Below, in pieces: positions 23,229-33,274 of a stretch of 64,000 bases of DNA. The notes beneath the pieces were generated by a model, which made no database searches, had not been told where the DNA came from, and saw nothing but the letters and a program-made list of their open reading frames with translations. Position 1 is the stretch's first letter, and every line of letters starts with the position of its first letter. The position numbers and the translations under genes were made by a program. Source of the stretch: Symbiodinium natans (taxonomy: Eukaryota > Sar > Dinophyceae > Suessiales > Symbiodiniaceae); contig CAJNDS010001169.1 of NCBI GenBank assembly GCA_905221605.1, forward strand, positions 372,001-436,000. Reading direction: 5' to 3'.

Positions 23229-23591
23229 TGGCCGGATCCAGAGGCCTTGAAGGCGGAGTGCCTTGCTAGATCTGACATCTACAGATCCAAAGGCGAGGAA
23301 CTCTTCGTGACCTACCCAGACCTCCTCCCAGCCTAAGGGCTCGGGCTACAAGCCACTCGCTCCCGGCCAGCAGGTCAGGGTCTAAGAGCTACCCGGCTGA
23401 AACAAGCATGGGCCCGGCTCGAAGGCCAGGGATGGTGAGTTTGGGAGACCTGTAGGGTAGAGGAGGTAGGAGGTAGTCCCTGCCTCTGGGTAGGGTGATG
23501 GGCTTTTCAGTGACTAGGGCGTTTCACACCAACCTGCATGCTAATTAGATTGACATGTTGACTGAGCTTCGCTCACGCCCCGCACGCTTGG

Positions 23592-24105
23592 TGAGAAAAG
23601 CCATGCCTGTCTCTGCTGCAGATCGGTGGTGTCCTGGTAGTTTTTCCTTTTCACTTAGCCTTGGAGCTGCGACCGGTTTGCCCGCTCGGAAAGAAAAGCC
23701 ATGCCTTTTAGGTTGTCCTGCAGTTTGGTGCATGCTTTTGCTGACGCTCGCTTGGTTGGAATTGTGTAGGATGGAGTAGAGTTTGTGTGAGAAGTTGTAG
23801 TTTTTCTTTGCTTTGATGGGAAGCGAACCTGAGAAACTCCTTCGTCGTTTTGCCTTTGCTTTGAAGTGTTTGAAGAAGAGCTTTGGCGTTTTGACACTCC
23901 GTTTGAAGGGTTTGGAGAACCCTGAGTTGGTAGGAGAACTTGGGAAGTGCACCGCTTGAGTTGTGTACTTTTGCAGTTTCACGGCGAGTGTGTTTTGCAG
24001 TGCTTTGGAGACACAGAAGAACTTTGAAGTCCTCCGGCCGACCGGACTTTGGCTCAAGGCTGTGAGTAAAAGGAGGACCGCTGTGCGCTCTGCTGTGTTT
24101 TGACA
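23592..24105 (+). repeat. Solo-LTR-like block related to the copia-2 LTR
   Basis: Starts near TGAGAAAAGCCATGCC and ends CTGCTGTGTTTTGACA. The last 80 or so bases align with the end of the copia-2 LTR (CCTCCGGC..GACTTTGGCTCAAG, then CTGCTGTGTTTTcACA). No matching 5-bp duplication is visible (CTTGG left, GGTTG right). Either a diverged solo LTR or an LTR whose element was lost. Confidence 0.55.
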
Positions 24106-24590
24106 GGTTGAGGATAGGTACCTGGCACCCACACAGGTGGACAAGCAGACGTGGCGCTGGGATCCGTAAGCGTGGCGGCTGCACCCCATTCAGGTTGAGG
24201 ATAAGCACCTGCCGCCCACACAGGTAGACAAGCAGACGCGGCGCTGGGATCCGCAAGCTGCGCCCGATTCCGCTTTAGGATAGGTACGTGGCACCCACAC
24301 AGGTGGATAAGCAGACGTGGCGCTGCGAACCGTAAACGTGGCGGCTGCACCCCATTCAGGTTGAGGATAGGCATCTGCCGCCCACACAGGTGCCCTCCCA
24401 TTCAGGTTGAGGACAAGCAAACGTGGCTGGGAGAAGCAAACGTGGCGGCTGCACTCTGTTCTTCTTGAGGATAAGCAGAGGATAAGCAAACGTGGTGGCT
24501 GGGATAAACAAACGTGGCGGCTGCACCCTGTTCTTGTTGAGGATAAGCACCTGGCGCCCGCGCAGGTGCAGGATAAGCAAAACAAGATGT
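24106..24590. repeat. Minisatellite field A (CAGGTTGAGGATAAGCA family)
   Basis: Degenerate units of the same core as field B, with variants such as AGGTTGAGGATAGG, CACACAGGTGGACAAGCAGACGTGGCG and AACGTGGCGGCTGCACCC. Starts immediately after the LTR-like block. Confidence 0.8.
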
Positions 24591-24671
24591 AGCTGGTTCT
24601 TTTTGTTCAGGCTCCCGGCTGGTGCCCGTCGCTGTGCTACAGGTGAAACCGGGCGAGCCATGCAACTCATG

Positions 24672-25310
24672 TTAAAGTGGAGTGGTCCATCCTGTTTCAC
24701 GCGAAACCCTTCTCGCACGACGGCTCTTGGCAATGAGGATAGGTTCACGCGAGGCTGAATGCGACAGCTCGCGACGCAACTTCACATTGGCAGGGTCCGT
24801 TTTCTTGCGAAGTCGCTTCGTTGGGGGCCCCAACACATCTTCCGCGGTTGCCGGCCTGTCTTCAAACTTGTGATCCTCGGCGATCACCTCACCCGAGGCC
24901 GTGCAGTCTGGCTCGAGATCGCAGGTCCGCACCAAATCTCCTGGCTGCATTTTCCTCAAAACTAGCACATATGGGTTTCTGCCTGCGCAAGAGTTGATGC
25001 GCATTGCCCACATCGCTTGATCAAGTTTGCCAACAAAGACCCAATCATCGTCATCAGCATTCCCAGGCTGTTGCAAGATGTATGGGCCCAAATCAATGCG
25101 ATTTCCCAGCGCGGGCCGCACGCGGCCTTTGACCCAATTTTCCGGAGGCAAGCCCTAAGCCGCATCCTCAAACATGGCAAAGTCGACTTTGGTGCAAAGG
25201 CGACCCGGCCAGTACACTTCAGCGCCTTCCCATTCTGTGATCAACGACGTCATCTGCCTAAAGCACCGTGTACCAAAAGTAGGACCGTTGTAATTCAATC
25301 ATGCGTTCTC
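24672..25310 (-). pseudogene. Unidentified gene remnant with an in-frame stop
   Basis: A minus-strand frame is open from about 25,310 (GPTFGTRCFRQ, MTSLITEWEGAEVYWPGRL, ATG at 25,253) to a TAG at about 25,155. In the same frame it then continues as LPPENWVKGRVRPALGNRID and DWVFVGKLDQAMWAMR, ending with a basic PPTKRLRKKTD block (possible NLS) and a stop at 24,672. The single TAG interrupts an otherwise protein-like reading of about 210 codons. It could be a pseudogene, or the TAG could end one exon, with CGGCTTAG|GG an acceptor. Not recognised. It is bracketed by the minisatellite fields. Confidence 0.4.
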
Positions 25311-25697
25311 TCGTAAGCAGGATGAGTTGCTGTTGATTCTGTATATGGTCATCAGTGATCCTTACGCGAACATGTGCATCGTGCTATGCTTCGCTTGGTG
25401 TTCTATGTCGGCGGGAGAAGAAACATGCTGAATGCTCGCCCTTGCTCTGCCATGAAAAACGACTACGCAACCTAAAACGCAGACAACAGCCCATGGCCCG
25501 CATGCAGGTTGAGGATAACAAAACGTGGCAGCTGCACCCCAGTTGCTCAGGTTGGGGATCTGACCGAGCGGAACTGGCAGGGGGGGGGGGGGCGGCGTCA
25601 GGTGCGCAAACGTGCAAACGTGGCGGCTGTATTCGGTCAGGTCTATGAGAAGCATCTAGCCCTCCTACCTGAGCGGAATTGGGCGGGGGTGCGGGGG

Positions 25698-25699
<2 letters not shown>

Positions 25700-25730
<31 letters not shown>
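25700..25730. repeat. 31-bp poly-G run
   Basis: Uninterrupted G run just before minisatellite field B. A shorter run of about 14 G lies at 25,579-25,592. Confidence 0.95.
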
Positions 25731-25731
<1 letters not shown>

Positions 25732-25751
25732 GGGCGTTGGGAAAACGTGGC

Positions 25752-27160
25752 GGCTGCACCCCATTCAGGCTGAGGTTAAGCGCCTGTGCCTCACGCAGGT
25801 TGAGGATAAGCAAACATGGTGGCTGGGATAAGCAAACGTGGCGGCTGCACGCCGTGCAGGTTGAGGATAAGCACCTGGGCCCCATTCAGGTTGAGGATAA
25901 GCAATCGTGGCGGCTGCGCCCCATTCAGGTTAAGGACAAGCACCTGGAAACGTGGTGGCTGGGATAAGCAAACGTGGCGGTTGCACCCCGTTCAGGTTGA
26001 GGATAAGCACCTGGGCCCCATTCAGGTTGAGGATAAGCAATCGCGGCGGCTGCGCCCCATTCAGGTTGAGGACAAGCACCTGGCCCCCATGGCCCCCATT
26101 CAGGTTGAGGATAAGCAAGCGTGGCGGCTGCGCCCCATTCAGGTTGAGGATAAGCACCTGGGCCCATTCAGGTTGAGGATAAGCAATCGTGGCGGCTGCG
26201 CCCCATTCAGGTTGAGGACAATCACCTGGCCCCCATTCAGGTTGAGGATAAGCAAGCGTGGTGGCTGCACCCCATTCAGGTTGAGGATTAAGCACCTGGC
26301 CCCATTCACGTTGAGGATAAGCAATCGTGGCGGCTGCGCCCCATTCAGGTTGAGGATCAGCACCTGGCTCCCATTCAGGTTGAGGATAAGCACCTGGCCC
26401 CCCTTCAGGTTGAGGATAAGCAAACGTGGCGGCTGCGCCCCGTTCAGGTTGAGGATAAGCACCTGGGCCCCATTCAGGTTGAGGATAAGCAATCGTGGCG
26501 GCTGCGCCCGGACAAGCACCTGGCCCCCATTCAGGTTGAGGATAAGCAAGCGTGGCGGCTGCACCCCATTCAGGTTGAGGATTAAGCACCTGGCCCCATT
26601 CAGGTTGAGGATAAGCAAGCCCCCATTCAGGTTGAGGCTAAGCAAGCGTGGTGGCTGCACCCCATTCAGGTTGAGGATTAAGCACCTGGCCCCATTCAGG
26701 TTGAGGATAAGCCAGCGCGGCGGCTGCGCCCCATTCAGGTTGAGGATAAGCAAGCGTGGCGGCTGCGCCCCATTCAGGTTGAGGATAAGCAAGCGTGGCG
26801 GCTGCACCCCATTCAGGTTGAGGACAAGCACCCGGCCCTTTTCAGGTTGAGGATAAGCAAGCGTGGCGGCTGCACCCCATTCAGGTTGAGGATAAGGACC
26901 TGGCACCCATTCAGGTTGAGGATTGGTAAGTAATTGAGGCGATGGGAATAGGCAAACGTGGCGGCTGCGCCCCATTCAGGTTGAGGACAAGAAGCATTCA
27001 GGTTGAGGATAAGCACCTGGGCCCCATTCAGATTGAGGATCAGCAAGTGTAGCGGCTGCGCCCCATTCAGGTTGAGGATGAGCAGAGGATTAAGACCCCC
27101 GTTCAGGTTGAGGAGAAGCAAACGTGGCGGCTGCACCCCATTCAGGTTGAGGATAATTCC
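25752..27160. repeat. Minisatellite field B (CATTCAGGTTGAGGATAAGCA core)
   Basis: About 35 copies of a core CCCATTCAGGTTGAGGATAAG, each followed by one of two linkers: CACCTGG(G/C)C, or CAA(T/G)CGTGGCGGCTGC(G/A)C. The result is an irregular mix of units near 28 and 40 bp. Several frames stay open on both strands (RLRISxWxPF and LILNLNGAQPPR) only because unit lengths conspire; there is no evidence of translation. Confidence 0.92.
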
Positions 27161-27209
27161 AACCCAGCTCACCAGGCAGTGTCGATCAAGGCAGGAAACC
27201 AGCACAGTG

Positions 27210-27790
27210 CAACGTGGAAGTATGCACCGTGACCAGTCAGTGAAGGATCTGCTCGAAGTTCTAATTCGACAGGTGTTCACCCCACTGAATCCTCCTACCC
27301 CATGCCAGTGGGGCTACCGAGAGTAGCCAAGAGGCTACCGATTCCATCGCTCTTACAGCTCATTTTGCTTCGAATGTTTTCGGTCTTGCAGTAGCAAGCT
27401 CGGGGGGCGGATGCCCCAATTGTCCTATCATTGCCAGGGGCCTTCCCAGCCGCTATCCGCCTGTCGGGCTTGTCCAGATGTCTCGGCCCCCACTCGCAAG
27501 CGTGGTTCCGCCACAACCCCTGCTGGGACCGCCGCCGCGGCCGACTGTGTAAGGTCCCTGTCAGGATCCTGTGACGTGCTTCCCACATGCTCCAGCAAAT
27601 TCTCCGCTTACGTTCCGCAAGGAGGGATGCCTTTGGGAATTGGCACAGACGACAATTGGGCACTCGTGCTTTGGCAGAGTGCCACAGCGTTCTAGCGGCC
27701 GCATCTATTTGCTCGTACTGAATTACTTCGTCTGTCTCATGCCTGTAAGGGAAGGAAGTTATCACTTTGAGAGCAGAGGGCTCTGGCTCT
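27210..27790. repeat. Dispersed repeat, copy 2 (mate at 12,150-12,720)
   Basis: Same landmarks and orientation as copy 1 (ATGCACCGTGACCAGTC, CCTATCATTGCCAGGGG, CGACAATTGGGC). Directly followed at about 27,797 by the segment encoding QYILNQKLLRLCLVGC, which near copy 1 lies about 0.7 kb away and in the opposite orientation. Confidence 0.7.
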
Positions 27791-27950
27791 GTGGGATTTC
27801 GATGGCAATACATCTTAAACCAAAAGCTGTTAAGACTTTGCTTAGTGGGATGTGCAAAGAAACCAGGTAGGCCGTACTGGATGTGATGCAGCCGCAGAAT
27901 TTGGGTGAGGCGGGAAGCAAAGCGAAACCTGCGAGAAAGCCACAGTTGCG

Positions 27951-28080
27951 TAGATTGCCAAAAAACAGACTCGGAAGCCGAAAATCGCAAAGTTGGACCC
28001 GTTTAAAACACTTATTATTGGTTCTTTACAGGGTCCAACTTTTACGATTTTCGTTTCCGGGTCTGGTTTTTGGTAATCTA
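27951..28080. repeat. Palindrome with 50-bp arms (MITE-like hairpin)
   Basis: Arm 27,951-28,000 (TAGATTGCCAAAAAACAGAC...AGTTGGACCC) is complementary to 28,031-28,080 (GGGTCCAACT...TGGTAATCTA) with only a few mismatches; loop of 30 bp. No ORF. A small inverted-repeat element or a hairpin-RNA source are both possible. Confidence 0.85.
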
Positions 28081-28602
28081 TTGTGGGGTTTTCGTGCACG
28101 CAGGGCACTGCAAAGTCTTTGCTCCTTGGGGCTCGGAGGCGGGTGGGCGGGAAACACCAAAAATGTACAGCCCACGCTTGGGCCAGAGCTTCAGGCGAAC
28201 CTCGAACTACGTGAAACCCTACACAAGCAAGCTTGCTAAGCAGGTTTCACTCCTACCGGTTCACTTACCTAAGCACGAGGGCACACACTTTTTGCGAACG
28301 GTCCTCGGCTCAGGTAGGGAGAAGATCGGCCGTTGCCATTGCTGGTGTGCAGCAGTGCAGCCTTCTGTGAGCTCAGGGTATGAAGCTTAGGGTTAGGACT
28401 TGGGGTTTATAGAGCCTGTGAAGCTTTAGTGCCCAAGGATTTACGGGCTGTTCCAGTGTAGGGTTATGACCGGCGGGGCGGAGATAAGGAGAAGTGGCCA
28501 AAGGGGTGGAACAAATGGGAGCGCGATGAGAAAGCCCCGGGAGAAGGGCAGGCGGCAACGCCTGGGATTCCCCTGACTTTTGGGCGGTCCTCGACCGACC
28601 CC
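28081..28602. other. Spacer, no gene seen
   Basis: Includes a TTAGGGTTAGG-like motif at 28,387-28,398. Short frames only. Confidence 0.4.
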
Positions 28603-29442
28603 TTGGACCTGCCGGATGCAGAAGAGGCCACGGAGGAGGACCTGGCCCGCCAGGCCCAGCGGGACGTTGAAAGGGAAGACCAAGCCTACTCGGCATCAGT
28701 TTGGAAGGACGCCATCGAGCGGGCGCACCTCTCGGCGGATCGTCCCCCGAGTGCCAGGGAATTGGTCCAGATGGGGCGGCTCAAAGACTTTTGGAGCATG
28801 ACCTGGACCCAGGCGCGCGGAGAGATCTCGGCAGACTCAGTGGAAGCCTGCAAAAAGGCCCTGAACGAGGTCGCCATCTCCATGCCCGACCAGACCTTCC
28901 ACAGGCTTGCAGCAGTGCTCGCAGCCTTCTTGGATGGAGGAAGATCCCCCATGGGCGAGGACGGCAAACTGCGTGCCATGCGCACCCGCATGCCGGGAGC
29001 AGAAGGGATCATCGTGTCGACCATGATCACCGGCCCCAGTTATGCCAAGTGTGAAGATCATCGGCATGACCTGGTCATGGCCCACGGCACCGGCTTTGTC
29101 CACGCGGTGGGCATCGGGCTTCACGGAGAGGTGTGCCCGAATGATTCCAAGCCGGACGACTACCCAAGTTTTGGGTTCAGTGGAAGGGGGACGCTGGAGG
29201 CGCCAGATCCTGCCACCATCGAGGCGGCCTTTCAAAAAACGGCCGCCCATTCCAAAGGCCAACAGGGCGTCATTTTCGTGTACCAGGGCGAGCTGGAGAA
29301 GCCCACCCACACAACCGAAGGTGGGGTGGCGGTCATGATGGCAGCCGTCAAAGACGTGGGCTCCGCGCGCAGCGGACAACACATCATCCTCCATCCCAAG
29401 CACGCCATTTTGCGCGCCATCGGCTGCACGTGGCCGGCCTAG
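28603..29442 (+). CDS. Unrecognised 279-aa ORF preceding the recombinase gene
   Basis: Intact ATG-to-stop frame with balanced composition. Acidic/charged N-third, helical middle (VEACKKALNEVAISM, HRLAAVLAAFLDGG), then a beta-rich C-half: AEGIIVSTMITG, VMAHGTGFVHAVGIGLHGEV, YPSFGFSGRGTLEAP, QGVIFVYQGELEKP and QHIILHPKHAILRAIG. The HGTxxxxAxxIGLxG ... SFGFSGRG layout loosely resembles the HGT entry strand of ADP-ribosyl-transfer folds, but I see no firm catalytic triad. Its end is 230 bp before the recombinase ATG on the same strand, so it may be the first ORF of the DIRS-like element or a domesticated neighbour. Confidence 0.5.
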   Translation: MDLPDAEEATEEDLARQAQRDVEREDQAYSASVWKDAIERAHLSADRPPSARELVQMGRLKDFWSMTWTQARGEISADSVEACKKALNEVAISMPDQTFHRLAAVLAAFLDGGRSPMGEDGKLRAMRTRMPGAEGIIVSTMITGPSYAKCEDHRHDLVMAHGTGFVHAVGIGLHGEVCPNDSKPDDYPSFGFSGRGTLEAPDPATIEAAFQKTAAHSKGQQGVIFVYQGELEKPTHTTEGGVAVMMAAVKDVGSARSGQHIILHPKHAILRAIGCTWPA

Positions 29443-29671
29443 ATGCAGAGCCCCAGAACTTGGGCGCCAACGAGGGGTGTGTTTCCAGCCATGACAAGAT
29501 CTGGCTGCCGAACAGTTTTGAAGCGAGGTGCACAGATGTCTGGAAAATAAGGGATTGGAGTCAGCCCTTGTTGTCACCTCCCCACCCCTCCGACAGTTGC
29601 AGATCTCCAGACCCAGTGCAGGTTCAGCTCATGCGGCTTGCATAATTGTGTCTCTTGAGTTGGCTTGCAGC

Positions 29672-31804
29672 ATGAGAGCCCTAGATGTCCCGTCGGAAAG
29701 CGACTCCGATGAGGCGATTGCGCCGGCCCTACCTGTGCAGGCTACACAAGACGGGGTGAGTGAGCATGTTATAGAGGAACAGGCAACTTTGCCCGTCATC
29801 AGACTGCCCTGGGAGTCGGGAGTTTTCCAAGAGATTTTTGCCAGGCCGTCGATCATAAGCGATGACCTGCCCACCCCCACCATGTATGGTCAAGCTGAAC
29901 TTCAACTGAGGGAGATCTCGGCGCAACAGTCGGTGAAGCGCCAGTGCCGAGTAGTCACACCTGACAAGGCCATTTTCTTGCAGGCAGTCAGGCGCAAGCC
30001 CGACAGAGACTTCGACGAGAAGTGTGAATACGTCTGGGGCCGAGCTGTCAAACTCTGGCTGACGCTCATGCTAGCGTCACCCTCAGCCGGTAAGTTTGTC
30101 CAAAGTGTGTGCAGCATGGATGAGGAGGAAGCTCTCTCATCTATCAGAGATGTATTTGGTGTTAAGTCACCCCATACTGCACTGAAACGAGCCACATCTC
30201 TTATCAGATTCATGAAGTGGCTGAGACCAGGAGTAGACAGTCATGAACCGCTCATGCCTCCGGAGCCGATTCTTTACGCCTTCCTGAAGGAGCTGACCTG
30301 CAGGTCAACAGGGAAGCTGGCAGCTCTCGGGACGGTCCAAGCTTTGCGCCTAGCCCAGCATGTTCTAAGATGTCACAACTTGGAGGCGGTTTTGTCACCA
30401 CGAGTGGTGGGTGCAGCAGACCGTTCTGCAGGTGAGCACTTGCCTCAAAACCAGGCCCGTGATTTGACGGTTAGTGAAGTGCGACAGGTGGAAGAGGCCA
30501 TACGTGCACAGGATGCCGACCCGATCGACAGATTTGCTGCAGGGGTCATGTGCTTCCAACTGTTCGCAAGGAACCGCTGGAGCGATGTAGCGTGCATTGA
30601 CAGCCTTTCCTTTGATGTCACAGAAGTTGCTGGACGACCTGTCGGCTACGTAGAAGCCAGGGCACGCCATGTCAAACAGAGCAGCCAAGCGAAGAAAAAG
30701 AAGGCGCTGTTCATGCCATTGGTGGCACCTATTCAGGGAGTCAGCCCCGACTTCTCTTGGGCGCTTGAGTGGCGTCATGCTGCTCAGTTAGCAGGCATTG
30801 ATCTGACAAAGCGACCGCTTGGGGCACTGCTCCCGGCACCGGGACCAGAGGGATCCTTCCTCAAACGACACATAGACACAGCTGAGGCGTCGGACTGGCT
30901 GCATGGACTGCTCTTGAGGAGCGATCCCACCCGACAGCGCACCACGTCGCACTGTCTCAAGCACACGGTGCTGGGCTGGCTCAGTAGGTTTGGGATCCAC
31001 GGTGAGACGCAGACTTTGCTAGCGCACCATAGCACAGGGCCCATGAGCGACCTAGCTTACTCTCGGGATGCGCTGAGTGGACCAATTCGCCAATTAGAAC
31101 AGATGCTCCAACAGATACGTGAAGGGTCATTTCTTCCTGACGCTACCAGGAGTGGCTATTTTGTCAGGGAGAATGTTAGCGAGGCAGCTCCGTCCTGGAG
31201 CATGGTCAGTGAGTCACCAACTCTGGCCCGTCCGATGCCAACAACATGGGAAGGCCCCGACCGCATGGAGCAGGCCAGTGTCGAGGGGGAGGAGCAGCAT
31301 GGAGCAAGTCCAACAGGGACTTCCCTGTTTGGCACCAACTTCCGGAAGCGATGGCTTCTCATGGAAGGGACAAAGTGCAGCTTCGGACCGAAAAGAGTGG
31401 AGCCCACAACGGAAGGTGACATCCGAGACCACAGCCCAGAGGCGGCTGTAGAGGTGGATGTGGCCAACGGGACAGCTCAGCAGCCTGGAATTACAGAAGC
31501 ACCAGAAGACGAGAGAGATACGGTTTGCTCGGGGGCCGGCCTCGTGGCAACTGACGTCTTATCCCCCGTCTCCAGCTCTGACTCAGACACTGCGAGCTCC
31601 ACGTCCATGGAAGAGGAGACGTGCGACCAAGCCCTCCCCGACGGCTTTGAGGCACTGCGAAATGTCAAATCGACAGTAGTGCACCTGCACAGGCCAGGTG
31701 CGGTGTCTCTGAAGTGTGGTCCGGTTGTGACAGAGAACTTTTCTCGAGTATCCCATACTCTTGAAGGTTCAGTTTTGTGTAAGCGATGTTTTGCACAGGC
31801 ATGA
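29672..31804 (+). CDS. Tyrosine recombinase of the DIRS-like element (about 710 aa)
   Basis: Start chosen at the ATG 29,672 (MRALDVPSESDSDEA); the frame is open 48 codons further up. Catalytic residues occur in the expected order: Arg in LFARNRWSDV (about residue 300), HxxK in TSHCLKHTVLGWL (about 426), His in LLAHHS (about 451) and the nucleophile Tyr in LAYSRD (about 461). The N-terminal half is helical (SAM-like core-binding region expected). After residue about 490 comes a long Ser/Glu-rich linker and a short C-terminal block (VHLHRPGAVSLKCGPVV, LCKRCF) with a CxxC. Such enzymes insert circular cDNA by strand exchange in place of a DDE integrase. Confidence 0.75.
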   Translation: MRALDVPSESDSDEAIAPALPVQATQDGVSEHVIEEQATLPVIRLPWESGVFQEIFARPSIISDDLPTPTMYGQAELQLREISAQQSVKRQCRVVTPDKAIFLQAVRRKPDRDFDEKCEYVWGRAVKLWLTLMLASPSAGKFVQSVCSMDEEEALSSIRDVFGVKSPHTALKRATSLIRFMKWLRPGVDSHEPLMPPEPILYAFLKELTCRSTGKLAALGTVQALRLAQHVLRCHNLEAVLSPRVVGAADRSAGEHLPQNQARDLTVSEVRQVEEAIRAQDADPIDRFAAGVMCFQLFARNRWSDVACIDSLSFDVTEVAGRPVGYVEARARHVKQSSQAKKKKALFMPLVAPIQGVSPDFSWALEWRHAAQLAGIDLTKRPLGALLPAPGPEGSFLKRHIDTAEASDWLHGLLLRSDPTRQRTTSHCLKHTVLGWLSRFGIHGETQTLLAHHSTGPMSDLAYSRDALSGPIRQLEQMLQQIREGSFLPDATRSGYFVRENVSEAAPSWSMVSESPTLARPMPTTWEGPDRMEQASVEGEEQHGASPTGTSLFGTNFRKRWLLMEGTKCSFGPKRVEPTTEGDIRDHSPEAAVEVDVANGTAQQPGITEAPEDERDTVCSGAGLVATDVLSPVSSSDSDTASSTSMEEETCDQALPDGFEALRNVKSTVVHLHRPGAVSLKCGPVVTENFSRVSHTLEGSVLCKRCFAQA

Positions 31805-31840
31805 TCGGTAAAACAAGGAGTGACAGAGGGATAGGCATCA

Positions 31841-33265
31841 GTGTCTGAGAAGCTTCAGCGTCGCCTCTCCGAGCTCTTGCCCGGGCCCGAGGTCAGAAAT
31901 AGTGTCTGTCGAGCAATGGCTAGCGCAGCAGACTCGGAGGCTTTCTTCAAGGAACATGCGGCCAGAGTAGGTATGGCTGAGGACGTGATAAACAAGCTAG
32001 TCGCACAAGGGATCAAGACGGTCAGCCAGGCAGCTTATGCAGCGTCTCCGCCAGGACAACCGTTGACAGATGCATCGGTTGAAGCCCTCTTGACACAAAT
32101 AGGTGCTGCCAACCCGACTCTGGCGTTGGTGACCCAGGCGAAGCGGCTCCTCTTCGAATCGCAGACCATGGCCTTGTCTCATTTGAAGTCGGTTGTAGAA
32201 CAAAAACCGGAATCGATCGCTCGGCATATGCCTGGAGCTGAGCGCCATCAAAGGATGACGTGTCAGGCGACCAGGCTGGCGGGCATTGAGATCAAGAACG
32301 ACCTAGAGCCGGCTCACTCCGTGTACGATGTCATAGCAACGATGGTTGAGCACAGCTCCATCAAGTACCTGCACCCATCGAAGATTCCGACTCGTCAGCA
32401 GGAACTGTCCCAAACGAAAGGGACTAAGGAGCTGGCGCTTGATACTTCAGGAGCCAGCCTCACCATTACGGAGAAGGCTTCCTCGGCGCAAGCAAAACTG
32501 GGCACGGAAATGGCAACCTACCGCGCCATGCAGAGGCGTGGCTTAGCCTTCGATTTGGTAGGTATCCTCAGCTACAAGGTCCACGAGAAGTGGTTGCAGA
32601 AGGCATTCAGCCGGCTGCAAGACCCGGCGATACCAGGTTACGCCCCAGTCTCCCTTGCGCAGGTCCTTAGGGCAGACAAGGCTCTCTGGCTGGTACTCGC
32701 CCAGGCGAGCATCAAACTCGAACGGGCAGCACCAAACGCGGACTTGGCGACTCCTCGATGCCTGGACGATGCCTTCACAAAGGCCATGGAGGCAGCGGAA
32801 GTTAGCTTCCCGCTCCTGCCTCTGCCAGCGAATGCGGAGGCGATCTTTCCTGGAAAAGGCAAAGGCAAGGGTTTCGGTGGCTGGAAGCGGCAGCTTCCAT
32901 GGGACGGCAAGGCTGGTCAGCCGCAGAAACTTGCCCGATCCGAGTTCTGGGGAAAAGGAAGGAAAGGAAAAGAGAAGGGTGGCAAGAATCATGGCGGGGG
33001 CAAGGACCCGTGGGGTTCTAAGGAGGGTCGTCGCTGGAACCAGTGGACGCGGGAAGGCAAAGGGTCGCAGACACCTATGCCTTTCAAGCTGAGAGGTGGT
33101 GTGGCCGTTACACCCCAAGGCGAGCCTATCTGCTTCGGCGCCAACCTCGGTGAATGCCAGGACGCTCCGTTGGGAGGCAAATGCGCTAAGGGCTGGCACG
33201 TGTGCTGCCGACCCAATTGCTTCGGCAAGCATGCATTCATTGACCACCCAGGCAAGAAGGCCTGA
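31841..33265 (+). CDS. Gag-like protein of the DIRS-like element
   Basis: The open frame begins at 31,841 without ATG; the first in-frame ATG is 31,916, so translation may begin there (about 450 aa) or depend on the upstream ORF (stop 31,804). The N-half is helical with repeated short helices (DVINKLVAQGIKTVSQAAYA, VEALLTQIGAANPTLAL). The C-half is Gly/Lys-rich (GKGKGKGFGGWKRQ, KGRKGKEKGGKNHGGGK). It ends in a Cys/His cluster: ICFGANLGEC, GKCAKGWHVCC, NCFGKHAFIDH, a likely CCCH-type nucleic-acid-binding finger. Basic Gly-rich plus finger is the usual gag/nucleocapsid layout. Confidence 0.6.
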   Translation: MSEKLQRRLSELLPGPEVRNSVCRAMASAADSEAFFKEHAARVGMAEDVINKLVAQGIKTVSQAAYAASPPGQPLTDASVEALLTQIGAANPTLALVTQAKRLLFESQTMALSHLKSVVEQKPESIARHMPGAERHQRMTCQATRLAGIEIKNDLEPAHSVYDVIATMVEHSSIKYLHPSKIPTRQQELSQTKGTKELALDTSGASLTITEKASSAQAKLGTEMATYRAMQRRGLAFDLVGILSYKVHEKWLQKAFSRLQDPAIPGYAPVSLAQVLRADKALWLVLAQASIKLERAAPNADLATPRCLDDAFTKAMEAAEVSFPLLPLPANAEAIFPGKGKGKGFGGWKRQLPWDGKAGQPQKLARSEFWGKGRKGKEKGGKNHGGGKDPWGSKEGRRWNQWTREGKGSQTPMPFKLRGGVAVTPQGEPICFGANLGECQDAPLGGKCAKGWHVCCRPNCFGKHAFIDHPGKKA

Positions 33266-33274
33266 GGGGCGATC

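Noticed and set aside
25816-26975. Long ORFs on both strands (up to 344 codons)
   Set aside because: Minisatellite units that happen to lack stops in several frames; no non-repetitive sequence is included.
25752-27160. CRISPR-like array
   Set aside because: The core is regular but linkers are two recurring types rather than unique spacers, there are no cas genes, and the DNA is eukaryotic.
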